In this document: positions 10,530 to 22,947 of the stretch, piece by piece
Position numbering within the stretch: position 1 is the stretch's first letter
Layout of the letters: each line of letters begins with the position of its first letter
Source of the DNA: Yamagishiella unicocca
Taxonomy: Eukaryota; Chlorophyta; Chlorophyceae; Chlamydomonadales; Volvocaceae
Assembly (NCBI GenBank): GCA_003116995.1
Contig: BDSL01000140.1
Span: 62,001 to 126,000 of the forward strand
Reading direction: 5' to 3'
Length of the DNA: 64,000 nt
Made by a program: the position numbers and the translations under genes
Notes under the pieces: generated by a model
Databases searched by the model: none
Told to the model about the DNA's origin: nothing
The model's input: only the letters and a program-made list of their open reading frames with translations

Positions 10530-11394
10530 GCGACGTGCGCGGCCAGCGACACCCCGCGGGTCATGCCGCCACGCCAGTAAGTTAACGTTAACCGTCTTGC
10601 CACGTCACTAACAGCTGTGCCGGGGCTTTATTTGGCAGACTGCACGTTTTGTCAGCCGATAAGCGTGATTGCTAAGGCACTAAGGATGCCAGCGATCACG
10701 ATAATCGGCTAAGACCCGGACTCTGGGCGGTTGCGCACGGTGAACTTTAAGACTGGATCGCTGGCAGACACGCTTGCATGAAACGCGTATCAAGCCGTGT
10801 AGAGTCGGCATGACACACTTTTTTGGCCGTCGGTTTCTTGCTTTCTTTATCTCTTTTCCTGTATGTCAGGCGATGTGCCCGATGTTTATACCCTTTAAGG
10901 CGTGCTGCCCACTGTAACGAATTCTACTACTACATACGTGCCTGGTTTTGGGGGACACAGGTTGTGACCAGGTAGTACTACCGGTTTGAGACAGGATGTC
11001 AGACCAAGTAGTTGGCAGCGCACATCACCCCGTCCTCGTCGCCACCACCGCACCAACCGTGCTCGCGGCCGCCACCTGCATTTTTCCAATGCCTCCTCAT
11101 CCTTCACCTCCCTTCAAATCGGCGACAAAAAGCAGTAGCGTGCCGTCTGCTCTCAAGTTCCGCCTCCAATACTGGGCCAACCCGTACCTATCAGGCCCTA
11201 CCGGCCTGAAGCGGCCTCCCCCCGCAACAGCCTCTCTCACTCGCAGCCATCGCTGTACCCTGCTACGGCCGTGCCCCTCACACAACACGCCGAGCATCCG
11301 CACATGCCTTTCCTGCCTGGCTAACAACTTCCCCATAGCCTGGGCACCACGCCATCCTGCAACCCCGTACTCGCCCTGTCCCGTGCTCCCGTCA
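10530..11394. other. No gene; probable ARMC8 3' flank
   Basis: No plausible coding frame was seen. About 11250-11394 lies directly downstream of the ARMC8 stop on the minus strand and is probably its 3' UTR. It is the part copied at 9745-9930 and near 4027. I found no convincing TGTAA signal for ARMC8 here. Confidence 0.45.
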
Positions 11395-14300
11395 CTACAG
11401 CAACCCCACTGCAGCAGCATCAGCACTACTCGCGCCCCTCCTCAGCTGCTGCAGCGCCGTCTGCGCCCTCTCCTGTACGTCCCGCGACTGGTGGCGCAGC
11501 AGCAGCTCCTCCAGCCGCTCCGCACCGCCCACCGCCATCAGCGCCCGACACCTGGGTAGGGGCCCGGGGGAGGGGCAAGGGCGCAGCGGGGCAGCGGATG
11601 GCAGCAGGTTAGTTGGGCTTAGCGAAGGGCCGGAATTGGAGCTACATGCCTAGGGTAAGCCAAGATTTGAGGAGGAGGATGGAGCGAAGACAGTACCCGG
11701 CCCAAGGCACGTCCCGGCACATCGCGCACCTGAAGCCGACGGCCTCGTAATCCATCCGGGTCTCCCGGTTGGAGGTCCACCGCTGCTGCTGAAGAAGCTG
11801 CTGCTGCTCCCCTCCGCCTCCGCCGGCGCCGGCAGCGGGCCAGGTTAGGTTGATGACGCACCAAACCGCCGGCAGCGCCAGCTCGCCGGCCGTAGGCACC
11901 AAGTGCGCGGCCACCGCCGCCAGCAGCGGCCGCCGCGCCACCACCGCGTCCTTCACCGCCGGGCCCCCCGTAAGCAGGTTGGCAACGGCGTACAGGGCGT
12001 GGGTCGCGTGGGTCAGTGTGTGCTGCGCAGGCGCCGCAGCTGGTGTCGAGGCGCGCGAGGAGGCATCGTCGTGGGAGGCCCTGCGAGGGGGGCCGGGAAT
12101 GGGCGGACGAACTGCGTTCAAGTCGAGCCCTGGGGGAGCTACATGGAACTAAAATAGTGCGGCGGTGACCGACCCACGGGTCAGTGACACAAGGACCACT
12201 AAAACAGCCGCGGCGCACCCCTATGCATCCTGACTTCCACCTCCCGCTAAACCCCAGCCCCCCACGCACCCCGGAGACTGCCGCCCCGCCGCCGCCTCGA
12301 TCCTCTCCTGCAGCACCGCCAGAAGCCCCTTGCCCTCCTGCTGCTGCTGGTGCTGGGTAGCTTGGTAGTGGTGGCTGCCGTCCTGCTGGGTAGCTTGGTA
12401 GTGGTGGCTGCCGTCCTGCTGGCAACCGGCACCCGCCCACTCAATCGCCGCCGCGATGTGCTGGCGGTCCCCCATGCACAGGTTGCGCAGAATGACCAGC
12501 GCCTGCTCCACCACTCCCGGGTCAGGGTCGGACAGCAGCTCGCGCAGGCGGGGCCATGGGAGCGCCTGGGCGGGGGGCCCAGCGGTTGGGGGGGGGGGGA
12601 ATGATGAGGGATTGCGAAAAAGAGCCGGGGAGGGGTGGCGCGGTAAAGAGGCCGCGCCGGGGCCGCATCATAGGGCACCAGCCGGTGCGATGGTGGAATC
12701 CCGCTGCGCGAATCCCTGACTGTTCCGGGGCGTCGTGGTATGTTAAGTGGGCAAGCAAGACAATTTCAGGGGCGGGGACAGAGGCCCAAACGCGGCTTTG
12801 CTAGCGTTATGATACAAGAAGATGGGAGCTTCGGAGGACCGCCCCCCCTCCCACCTCCTCTGCCTTCATGCATGCATCTCGAAACGCCTGTCCTAAACGG
12901 TTTTTCTCGCATCCATGGGTCTTCCTCCAAACCTCCTCTGCCTTCCAAACCCACCCCCGCAAGCCCCCCGCCCGATGCGCCCCCCGCACACCTGCATCAG
13001 CTGCGAGCGCACCGAGTTGTCGGAGCGGTACAGTAGGTTGCCCAGCGCCCAGGCGGCGTGGTGGCGCAGCGGCGGCTGGCTGCTGGCCGCCAGCGCCACC
13101 AGGCGGCTCAGGCCCCCCGCCGCCAGCACCGCCGACTTGGCGGCGGAGAAGTCCAGCACCAGGTTGCACACGGCGGCAGCGGCGCTGGCCTGAAAGGGTG
13201 GCGGGTGCGGATGGAGGCGGGTGGGAGTGTGTGTTCGGGCGGGGCGGGTAGAGAGGAACACAGGGCCGGGTCAGGCGGGGCGGGGCGGCGGGGCGGGGCG
13301 GCGGGGGAGGTTGCGATGGTGGCGGGGCGAAGGAGAGGGGACCCACACCCAAGCTTCGCGGCTGGGGGGTTCGAGGGAAACCCGTGGATGTCCGAAAAAA
13401 ATCGTTTAAAACAGAAGTTTTGAGATGCATGCGGGAGAACTGGGTTGGGGATACGAAAGCCGAAGGTCGTAATATGACCTTTGGCGGCTAAGCTATATCG
13501 GCTACGGCGAGACGAAAGGAAGCGAGGACCCCGCGCGACGCACGTAAACTTTTCGCAGAACCGGTTTTGGGCGCTATCAGGAGAACTGTGGGAGTTGGTG
13601 CGCTATGGGAAAGCGGACATCGCGGTCCGGTCCCAGTCCCAGTCCTAGTCGGAGTCCCAGTCCCGACCCGCCCGAATACCGACCAGATGCGTGAGGAAGC
13701 CGGTCATTACCAGAGAAGGTCCGCGGTCGTCCAGGAGAGGAGGCCGAAGCCGCGCCGCGCCGCCATGGGGGACGCGAAAGCCCAGACGCAGGTCCCGACG
13801 CCCGCAGACAAGAACGCAACGACTAGCAAAAAACTACCAGAACAGAGGCCCAACCCTTCGGCGGAACTCACCTGACCAGGGCCCAGAGCGGGTGGGGAAG
13901 GCGGTCGACGCGAAGCATGCGGGCAAGGGGCAGCAGGGGGCGTTAGGAACAACATCCAGGCGCGGAGCGGGTGGACAGGGGTCAAAGCAACGAAGAGGCC
14001 CCAGCGGCGCGGCGAAAGAGGCGGAGGCAGGAAAGGGGAGGACGGATATACGGGGAGACGGGGACGCGGGCTGGTACGGCGTTGTACGGCGTTGTACGGC
14101 GGAGGCCTGTATGACGGAGGGAGGAAGTGAGAAAATATGGGGCGTGAAGATGCGGGACAGGGGGGCTTCGCGGCTGGGGGGGAAGTGGGGAGGAGCGGCC
14201 AATCAGCATACAGGCAGTCGGACAGCGGAAGCTTCGGGAGGTGCAGAACGTGGGACCGGGGCCTTCCAGATCCGCGCAACCCCCATTTTCACCCCTCACA

Positions 14301-17300
14301 CTCTGCCCGAACGCCCCGCCATACCCCTCCAAACCCTCGACCGCCCTCCTGGCTCACCGCCAGCATTTCCCCTCTCTATCGCCCTACCCTTCCAACCTGC
14401 TCGGAGCCCCCACCTCGCCGGCCCCCCTCCCCGCCCCGCCCCCCCACCTCCCCCCCCCCACGCACCTGCACGTCCACGTTGTCGTCCCCCAGCAGCCCCA
14501 CCAGCACCGGCGCCAGCTCCCCCCCGCCGTCCAGCAGCCCACCCCGCAACGAGCGCACGCAGCGGGACAGCGCCCGCACGCACAGCGCAGCCGCCGCCCG
14601 CACCCCGTCGCAGGGGTCCTCCAACGACTTGACGATGTGGCGGAGCACCTGTCGGCGGGGCCATGGTAAAAAACACCGTTTACGCGACCGGACGGCATAG
14701 TTGGCGCATGGTCGTCGGACACCGATTTTGTCGACGGGGCAGGGAGAGGCGGCATTAAAACCGTTTATGCGACATGGATAGGATAGCTGGCTTGCGTCCA
14801 GGGAGGGGCAGGGCAGGGCGTGGGTCCAGGGAGCCTTGCGCGGCTGCGTTGCGAGGGTGACGGCCCCGTTAGCGCTCCGAGCCGAGAAACAACACCCCCC
14901 CCCAAGCTCGCAGCAGCCACCACTACTGCCCTCCTGACATGTGTGTTGTCCCTGTGCGTATCTGCAGCCCCCCTCGCCCCCCCTCCCCTCTCGCCCCCCG
15001 GGCTTCCTCTCGAAACCCCTCGCACCTTCGCCTCCAGCAGCTGCTTTCGGCTATCGTCACGGTTCAAGCACAGGCTGCCCAGAGCCCGCAAGCAGCCCTC
15101 TCGTAGGGCGCTGGCGGAGCTGCGGGGCGAGGTGGACGCCGCCGCCACGGAGGCGGCGGATGCCGCCTCCGCCGCCTCCACCGCCGCCGGGGCGGCGGGC
15201 GGCGCCAGCGGCGCTGCCTCCGCCGCCAGTAGCCCCGCCAGCAGCCGTACGGTATCTGCGTCCGCTGCGGCCTTCTGCAGCGGCTCGCTGCCCTCTATGA
15301 GCCTAGCCAGCACCGCCGGCACGTGCGGGCGGGTGGCTGGCTGCGCCAACAGGCGCAGTAACACGGGTAGCGCGGCTCGCTGCATCGCCTGTGTGGGGTG
15401 GGAGCCGGACGGGTGGGCACACGGGAAAACCCAGGATAAGGTGGTGGTCAGAAGCGCGATCAGGGGCCAGCTGTTGACAGCACTCGAGTCCCGCCCTCAG
15501 GGGATCCTCCCGCTCGCTAGCTCCCTTCATAAGCCCCTACACGCCCGCGCTCCCAGCTGGCCTCTCCCCCCCTCCCATACTATCCATGTCGCGTAACCGG
15601 TTTGCACGCCCACCCCCCCCCCGCCCCCACCCCCACCACCACACACACATCCGCCCCCACCCCCACCCCCTCGGGAGCCCCCTCACCTCCGACTGCTCGC
15701 ACCCGGGAGTCCGGCTGAGGGTGGCGATGCAGCCCGCCGCCAGCAGCCGAACAGAGGGGCTGGGTTCCCGCAGCAGCGCCAGCAGCCGGCCGTACACACC
15801 GGGCCGCGCCAGCGCCAGCGCGCAGGCGGGCGGGTGCTGAGGCAGCATCAGCGACAACCCCTCCAGCGCAGCGATCTGGGTCAGGGGCCAACGGCGCGGA
15901 GGGGAGGAGAGGAAAGGGGAGGGGAGGCAGCGCGTGGGTTGGGAAGGGCACCTGGGGGGCTGGCCCGGGAACAGAAGCTGTTCGTTCGTGGCTGGTGGCA
16001 GGCACCCTCCGACCCACGGGTCTCGGTCTGACGCACCTGAGTGTCGGGTCGCTCGCTGCCCAGCAGCAAACCCAGCAGGCCCGCCGGGGCCCCAGAGGCG
16101 ATGGCAAGTTGGCGCTGCGAAGGGTAGGTGGGGTGTAAGGGCGGGAGGGTGGGATTCACCGAGCACCAAGGCGGCAGAGGCCTTGCCGAGTGGCGGGTTG
16201 AGGGGGCGGTGCTGCACCCGGGGTGAGGCACCCGCCGCGAGGTGTGAACGCGCCCCACACCCTGAACCGACCCAAGGGTCGGGTCGGGATGCCAGCTCGT
16301 CACCCCGCATCGCTCTGCCTCCGAACTGAAGCGCTTCCCAGCCCCAAGCCCCTCTCCCACCCATCGTCAGTGCAAGGCACCCCGCCCCACCACCACCACC
16401 CTCTGTATGCCCCACCTCCTCCTCCCGCCGGCAGCAACAGGCCACCACCGCGGCTGCCAGGGCGGCAACGGAGCCGCTGCGATTGGCAGGACCCGACCCC
16501 ACCACGGGCACCGCCACAGCGCTACTGGACGCCGATCCCGAGTCCGGGACAGCGGCAGCGGGCTCGTCGCCCAGGCAGCGCACGACGGCGGCCACTGCGG
16601 CAGCCTCTAGGCGCAGAGCTGCAGACCCCGCCGCCGCTGGCTGCACCACGGTCACGTCGCCGGCGGTTCCGTCGTGTCCGGCGGACTGACTGATCAAGTA
16701 GGATGGCAGCGACGACGACTGCGAGCAGCACGAGGAGGGGGAGGGTTTCGAGGGAGACCCGAGGAGGGGGAGGGGGGGTTACACAGGGCGGCTTACAGGG
16801 CTGGTGGGCCCGACGGGCATCCCGGGGGCCGTCTCGAGGGGGCCTCACAACCCTCACCCTCACAACCCTCACAACCCTCACAACCCTCACACTCATCCTG
16901 CCCAACACGCCGCACTGGCCAGCACGATCCTCCTACATGGGCTCTGCTCTCCGACCCAGGTCCACTTCCGCATACCAGTAACTAAACCAGGCGTGCTTTG
17001 TGATCTAGCAGCCTATAGCCCCAGTCCAGCATCCGTTTCCCCAGCTGGGCATCACATTAACGTATGCTATTGAACTGTTATTCGCACACCGCGCGCACAG
17101 TCAGCTCCTAACAGCATTTACCTGCTGCATCACCATCTTTATGGCCCGGAGACCCGCCTCCACGACCGCTCCATCGCAGCTATGTAGCATATTCACCAGA
17201 TGTGGTAGTCCCTGGTGCGCGATAAGCTCTCGCAGGCCGGTTTCGGTGCCGTAGGTGAGACTGCCGATAACGATTGCCGCCTGCTGTTGCACGAGGTCCC

Positions 17301-17535
17301 TCTGGTCATCTGATCCCTTGCTGCTAGTTTTCTTGAGGACATACAAAACCTGCTCAACAGCGCCTTCGCTGATGAACGCGGCTTTCTTCGTTTTGCTGCC
17401 GATGACTTGATTCTTTATTGCCTTAAGAGCCTTCACCGTATCTGCTCCCTCGCGGAGCTCCCGAAGGAGCTCGCGCGGGCGAGCAACCATCGCGACTGCT
17501 GCGATAGGTCCTTTGTCCGACACGCCACAGTTCAT
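11395..17535 (-). CDS. ARMC8: ARMC8/GID5-like armadillo protein of the CTLH/GID E3 ligase
   Basis: This is an armadillo-repeat protein of the ARMC8/Gid5 family, a scaffold subunit of the CTLH/GID ubiquitin ligase that helps recruit substrate receptors. Ten exons join in phase on the minus strand: 17535-17122, 16685-16416, 16114-16037, 15875-15687, 15388-15026, 14648-14466, 13189-12992, 12565-12270, 12080-11730, 11551-11395. They give 832 residues, against about 670 in animals. The N-terminus (NQVIGSKTKKAAFISEGAV, then VIGSLTYGTETGLRELI) matches animal ARMC8 (NAVIGNNKQKANLIVLGAV, VVLGSLAMGTE). Later repeats include AVCNLVLDF, AAWALGNLLYRSDNSVR, VILRNLCMGD and WCVINLTW, and the end (RDVQERAQTALQQL) fits the family C-terminus. 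Extra length comes from Ala/Pro/Gly-rich inserts and an 11-residue duplication in exon 8. Exon 2 is the least conserved. Start codons of ARMC8 and SURF1 are 282 bp apart, divergent. Confidence 0.88.
12353..12418 (-). repeat. 33-bp in-frame tandem duplication in ARMC8 exon 8
   Basis: Two identical 33-bp units (12353-12385, 12386-12418) encode the 11-residue block QDGSHHYQATQ twice in a row, followed by a short Gln run. The insert sits after the armadillo helix LVILRNLCMGDRQHIAAAIEW, where a surface loop is expected. Confidence 0.85.
14663..14791 (+). repeat. Two copies of a dispersed intronic repeat (about 60 bp)
   Basis: Copy one (14663-14724) contains ACCGTTTACGCGACCGGAC, ATAGTTGGCGCATGG and GTCGTCGGACACCG. 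Copy two (14751-14791) is shorter: GGCATTAAAACCGTTTATGCGAC, then GGATAGGATAGCTGGC. Both lie in the ARMC8 intron between exons 5 and 6, antisense to the gene. Related copies lie in POLQ introns at 49399-49456 (minus) and 52350-52409 (plus). Confidence 0.75.
16842..16892. repeat. 9-bp microrepeat (CCTCACAAC)n
   Basis: Five or six imperfect copies of CCTCACAAC or CCTCACCCT lie in the first ARMC8 intron. This is simple sequence with no sign of function. Confidence 0.85.
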
Positions 17536-17817
17536 ATGATAGGTAGCGTGCGAAGGAAGGGATAAATAACTTTCACCGTGTAAGAGTAGTTCAATAACGC
17601 TTATGGTAGTTGTGCATCTGCACTAGTTATGTTATTAGGTAGGCTTGTACAACGCGAACCACACCGCAAATCACAAGGCGTGCTCGTTTCCATGTGGCCT
17701 TATATGTTATAACCCGACAAAGCGGTTCCGCATGCTATACAGTCAACTACGCGCCACAACACCAGGCGTTAATAGCCAGTACCATCGGCGCGGCAGCCTT
17801 GGGTGACGGAAGCCACG
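17536..17817. promoter_or_regulatory. Shared promoter region, ARMC8 / SURF1
   Basis: The 282 bp between the divergent start codons of ARMC8 (17535, minus) and SURF1 (17818, plus) must hold both 5' UTRs and core promoters. It is visibly more AT-rich than its surroundings. I could not pick out a specific factor site. The promoter role is inferred from arrangement. Confidence 0.55.
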
Positions 17818-20414
17818 ATGCGCAGACTCGCTCAGCGAGCATGGATCGCCTGGGCCACAACCGCACATAACGGACAATCTTCATCGTCCGCGCTATCTTC
17901 CACGGCGGCATGTGGCCTTCGGTACCGGGCGACGAGCGCAGCGGCAGCTGCCACGACAGCGGCGGAAGGCGCTGGCCAGGGAGCAGCCCCCGCCGCCGCG
18001 GGGGCTTCTCCTTGGACTCCGCTGTCTGCGGTGATGTTCATCCCCAGTGCCGTGTGCGGCTTCCTGGCATATTGGCAGTATGAACGAATGCAGTGGAAGG
18101 TGGGCGGACACCAGCGTCCTGCGCCGCCGCCTAGGAAGTCAGGGGCGGGGTGCACAGACGTCTTCCTTATAAGGGTGAAAGGGGTTTCCGGAGTAGAGGC
18201 TGTGAGGGGATCTTACGGCGGCGATGGTGGGTGGAGTGGCCACATGTGGGACAATGTAGAGCGCCCGTGCAGAGTCACGCCAACCGAGTCACCGCCAGCG
18301 CCACCAGCAGCAGGGATCGCGAAAACAGCAATTGCGGATACCTCACTCCCTACCGGGCGGTTCTCGTCGCGTGGGAGTGTCGTGCATTTGGGGCACCCGG
18401 GGCAGTGCGCTGTGGGTTGCAGAGAGTGGGGCGGATTGGAGCAGAGGAACGTGGGCAGGCATCAGAGAGGAACGTAGGCAGGCATTGCAACAGCCCCGTA
18501 AATCGTCTGGGGATCGCATTTCCCGCGTCATCCTGCCTCTCCGCTCGTCTCCATACCCACACGATACCTCCCATCAGACCAACACAGATGCACGTGGGGT
18601 CAGCCGGAGCTGCAACACGCAAGCACGCACGCGCCGAGACACCCCTGCCGGCCTTTCTATCCCGCGCCACCCCTCCAGGACGACCTCATCCGCATCAGGG
18701 AGGGCGTCGCGAACGCAGAGCCCACCGAGATCTTCATGTTGGACGAGCCAGCAGAGTACGACAAGGTGCAGGTTCGCGGCCGCTACCTGCACGAGTACAG
18801 CTTGTACGTGGGGCCACGGCCGCGCAGGTGAGCAGCGATCGGCTGTCGTACACGAGGGGTAATCTGGTGGGGCCCACGTGGGGGCCCCAGTGGGCCCACA
18901 TCAGGTGCGTGTGTGTGTATTGCTCCCGTTACCCTGCAATTCGCCACGTGGGTTTTAGGTGCGATGGAATGCAACTGAGATCCTCCCCGCCCCGCAACCT
19001 TCCAGCCCGTGGCACCACCTGCGCCATCCACCTTGCGTTCCATACGTGTCTTCCCCCCTTGGGCCTCATCCTGCCGCCTGACTGCCCCGATTCTCCCCTA
19101 TGTCGCTTACACGGGTTTCCTCCTCCCCCCACCCCCGCCCTCCGCGTGGCAGCGTGCCCGGCTCCGGTATCCTGCCGGGCTACTTGGTCATCACTCCCAT
19201 GGTCAGCGCGGACAGGTGCGCGCGTGTCTGTGTGTGTACCGGTATGTGTGGCATCGTGCCGTCGGCACGTACGGCGATGCTGGTAATTGACGGTTGGTGG
19301 TTCACGGGTGGCGCGGCGGCGCGGTGGCTGACGGCCGTTCCACCCGCCTGGCGCACCCGCCTGCCAAGCACTCCACCCGCGGCCGCGCCCACCGCCCCCC
19401 TCCTCCGCCACGTGCAGGAAGGGCGTTGTGCTGGTGAACCGGGGCTGGGTGCCTAGCTCCTGGAAGCAGGAGGCGCAGGCAGCGGCCGCCGCCAAGATCC
19501 GTGAAACGGAGGCGGCGGCGAAGGCGAAGGCGGAGGCCAAGGAGGCTGCTGCCGCCAGCACCGCCGCCGCGGTGCCGGCGTCCAGAAGCTGGTGGGGCCG
19601 TAAGGCACAGCCGCAGCCACAGCCGGTGGCGGCCGAGGTGGCCGTGCCGAAAGCTCCTGAGGTGCAGACGGTGGTGGGCGTCATCCAGCCGGATGAGCAG
19701 CCCAGTCAATTCATGCCCGACAACAAGCCAGACTCGGACGAGTTCCACTTCTTGCAGCGAGAGGCCATGGTACGAGGATGGGGTTCCACGTGTGGCTGTG
19801 GAAGGACGCAACACTAGCGGGGCAACGCGGGAGACACGGGGGCTGACCGGCCATGGAAATGTGAGGGCAATGGCGGTTGCGCGTCGTTGCCCGACCAACC
19901 AACTTGCGGTCCTTGCATGCCAGGTGTGTCTGGCGGGTTACTCTTCGTCCCCGTGTAGGGTACCGGTACCTGCAGCAGCCCATGCCTCGCGCCCTGACCC
20001 CTTTGCCCTCCTCCTCCCCCCGCCCCGCAGGCCCGTGTGCTGGGGCTTCCGGCGGACACGCCCTTGGTGATGGCCATATCCACCGACCCCACCGCCGTGG
20101 TCTCCATGCAGAAACGTTCCCCGCTGGACGACGCGCGGGCCGCGGCGCTGGCGGCCGAGGCCGACCCCGCCACCGGCGACGCGCCCGCCGCCGCCGCCTA
20201 CCCCGCTCCGAAACACGTCGGAGACCTGGTGCGCTTCACCACCATGCCCTCTGACCACCGCAACTACGCGCTCATCTGGGTGACGCTGTGCCTCACGCTG
20301 GCGGCTATGGCGCGCACGGCAGTGACCAGGCCGCTGCGCGGGCCGCGGATTGTGGAGGCGGCTGGCAGCGCCACCGGCGCGCGGGACGCGTGGAAGGCCA
20401 GCCAGGCGAGCTGA
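17818..20414 (+). CDS. SURF1: SURF1-like cytochrome c oxidase assembly factor
   Basis: SURF1 (Shy1 in yeast) is a mitochondrial inner-membrane protein needed early in cytochrome c oxidase assembly, around haem a insertion into Cox1. Five exons join in phase: 17818-18099, 18679-18827, 19153-19215, 19418-19769, 20031-20414, giving 409 residues. The first ATG is followed by an Arg/Ala/Ser-rich presequence. The first membrane helix (about 68-85) ends in the family hallmark AYWQYERMQWK. Then come DDLIRIREG, VRGRYLHEYSLYVGPR, LPGYLVITPM and GVVLVNRGWVP, all typical of SURF1. The second membrane helix (LIWVTLCLTLAAMARTA, about 363-379) closes the topology. An Ala/Lys/Gln-rich insert follows the NRGWVP motif and makes this longer than the human protein (300). 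Exons 2-4 reproduce the conserved intermembrane-space core. Confidence 0.93.
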
Positions 20415-21848
20415 GCGCAGCTGCAGCCTAGGGGTTGGAGAGGAAAGCCGTGTACGTGACGTAGGAGGGGCAGGTGCTGATTCACTGGTTCAAACACAAG
20501 GGGGGCAGCGAGGGCCCGCGTGGACCGACATCGGGCGGGAAAAAATAGCAAAGGGATTTGATGCTTATGGGTTTGGGGTTCCGGAGCCAGGGCAGGCGTA
20601 TGGAGCAGGTGGGTGGGGAGGGGCGGAAAGCATGATGTGAAGGACGAGCCACTGTGGGTTTCTTTTAGGTGAGGGGCTGGTGTGTTTGTTAATAGGGGGT
20701 ATTTGGGGCTGATTCGCCTAAGGTGGCGTAGGCCGCGCTAGTAATGGGCCGTGTCTAGAGTGATGGATTGCAAGGAACAGTTTGAGGGGTACACGGCGGG
20801 GAGTTCGAGTAGACGAATGCATGTGCGCCGGTGAGCGGAGGGAGCCAGCTCGCTGCCCTGATGAGAGAGGGCCTTGGCTGCTGCCTCTTAGGTCAGCTGA
20901 CAGGGTGTGTCGGCTTCGAGCCACTGGAATGACAGCGGTTGCGCTTGGCACCACGTTGTGCAGCTGGGGGTGGACTGCCTGCGCGCAGTGAAGATGGCTG
21001 GCTGCTGTAGCGGACGACTGCCGTGAGCGCTACGCTGACTGATTCCTGCGTAGTACACCCTTTCTAGTGCTTGCGTCCTGTGTGTCTGCCGTTACGCCGC
21101 CGTCGCCTCCCAACAGTATTCGTTGGCTGATCACGCAGTTCGCCGTATACCAGGCCTTGATACGAGACGGGGCTACTGCCGTTCAGTCACACTCGGGCGC
21201 ATGAGTTGCCGTGGCGCGCAGTCGTGTCCCCGCCGCCCGGTCTCATGGCAATATGGACACGGTAGTTCAGGCGCTACACGGCTGTTGTTACAGATACAAA
21301 TGCAAGGTTGATGCCTCGGGCATCCATCATGAAAGGTGTAGAGAAAGTCATATTGCAAGGTACGGTCACTCGGGAAGCACACGGACGACCGGCGCCTCAT
21401 CGGCGCGTACTGGGCCCTCCTGATGCTGGGTGTGCTCGTTTGCTGTGAGTCCGGGGTCACCCCGTAGAAAATGGATGGCTACGCTCTAGCTGCTCGCTCC
21501 ACTAAACGCATTGCAGCGTGGCCGGTCGTGGCATGGACCTTATTTGCTTGCCTCCTGAGCTTGCTGCAGGGCTGTGGGTCAACGTGGGCACGAGCGACGG
21601 AAGAGAGCGACGAGGACTGACGTGTCAGAATGTCCTAAAGCGTAGGACAGGCATGCGGGGCACTGCATGCTCGCATCGCAGCAGCCGCGTGCTCGTACGG
21701 CGCAGCTAAGCGATAGCATGACGTGTGGGTGGGGGCGGTAAGGAGCAGTCACCCGGCCACCCCGGAAGTCTAAACACCCGGCCGCGTCTCTTATGAACTG
21801 CAGTCGCGTCGAAAATGACTTCGCGTCCGTTAAGACAGGCTCCGAGCT
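20415..21848. other. Intergenic, no recognisable gene
   Basis: Between the SURF1 stop and the end of the small minus-strand gene. It should hold both 3' UTRs. Open frames are short and unremarkable, and no TGTAA was found close behind SURF1. Confidence 0.5.
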
Positions 21849-22565
21849 TTAAGACTTTTCCTCATACCAAGCAGGGAAGGCACGAAGCCCAGCAGTCGCC
21901 CTACCTTCAAGCTCCTTCTCAAAAGTCGCGTCCAACTCCGCCTCTGTGGGCGTGGGCGCCAGGTCGATTTCGGGCTCCGGCTCCGGGTCGGTCTGGTGGC
22001 ACACGGGTGGTGACGAGAGTAGCAATGGACTTGCGTGCAGTGATGATTGTGGACTCAAGAGAGTGACATGCTAATGTACGGCGCTAGGGGTGCTGCAGGA
22101 AAACCAAGCGAAATGCGCGTTCTTGAAAGCCTTTTACTTATCGGCGCTTGCACAGATACGCATACCGTAAACTACAGCCCAGTCAGTAACACGCGTGGAG
22201 GGGATGAAGCTGCACGACTCCGTCCCCAAAGCATAGGGGTTCCGTGTTACCTAGGGTTAGTCCCCAGGCGCTGGCTCCAAACTTATCGACAAGTGGAACC
22301 AGCAATGCCAAAAGTGCCAACTACTCCACGCGGTGCCAATACCCGACAAAAATACAGCTTGCTCCTGCCACCATGCCATGGAACCTAGTGTAAATACGTC
22401 TTTGAACTTACCACGTCCGTGGTGGAGTTATCCACGTGAAGTGACATGCTGCGCTTGAAATTGGCCATCTTGGCATCTGCGTGGTGTATGGGAGTCAACG
22501 CAACCTGTGCATTTGTGCGTGCCCACCGAAGTCCAGTGTTCCCCACCTGAAGCTGAGTCGGCCAT
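21849..22565 (-). CDS. Small acidic protein of unknown function (75 aa)
   Basis: I do not recognise the product. Three exons join in phase on the minus strand: 22565-22547, 22476-22412, 21992-21849, each with standard GT/AG borders, giving 75 residues. The N-terminal half (MADSASDAKMANFKRSMSLH) is basic and Ser-rich. The C-terminal half has an acidic stretch (DPEPEPEIDL) and a helix-like segment (EAELDATFEKELEG), ending in PAWYEEKS. No membrane segment is visible. Its start codon is 382 bp from that of NDUFA13 in divergent orientation, so the two may share a promoter. The model rests on phase-consistent splicing only; a further short exon could be missing. Confidence 0.5.
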
Positions 22566-22947
22566 ATTTTTGTGCGGGTTTACTAGGTTAAGAAAGGAAC
22601 TGTTATGCAGTGAGCACTGCGTCAATAGTCAGACCCAAGGACGAGAATGCAGACCTGAAGGCGCTGTGCGCAAGCTCATGAAAGGCAACGCAATAGGGAG
22701 GGTTGAACTTTCCGTGAAGAAGTTTATTTCCATGGCAGCACTTACAAAGCTCTACATTTAGCTCGTCCCGTTTGCACGACATATCGAACATACAAGACTG
22801 ATGATACGCGCACTTCAACCTGGCTCATATGCGTCTAGATCCGATTCATAGCATTGTTTGGGGCACCTATTATATTTCGCGGGCCTTGCCGTCTTCTTTC
22901 TTGCTGAAGCCTGCTTGGGGGCCTGTGCGGCCCAAGGTGCTGGCATC
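22566..22947. promoter_or_regulatory. Intergenic promoter region, small gene / NDUFA13
   Basis: 382 bp between divergent start codons, noticeably AT-rich. It must contain both 5' UTRs. No defined regulatory element was recognised; the role is inferred from gene orientation. Confidence 0.5.

Noticed and set aside
10895..11107. Minus-strand frame with VVVEFVTVGSTP, resembling 807-900 on plus
   Set aside because: The similarity is about a dozen residues in short frames with no other support.
11619..11729. ARMC8 ending by read-through at about 11642
   Set aside because: Splicing at 11730 to an exon at 11551 gives a C-terminus matching the family (DVQERAQTALQQL), while the read-through does not.
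17803..17817. SURF1 start at 17803
   Set aside because: It would need GTG; the ATG at 17818 is in frame, and the presequence is complete from there.
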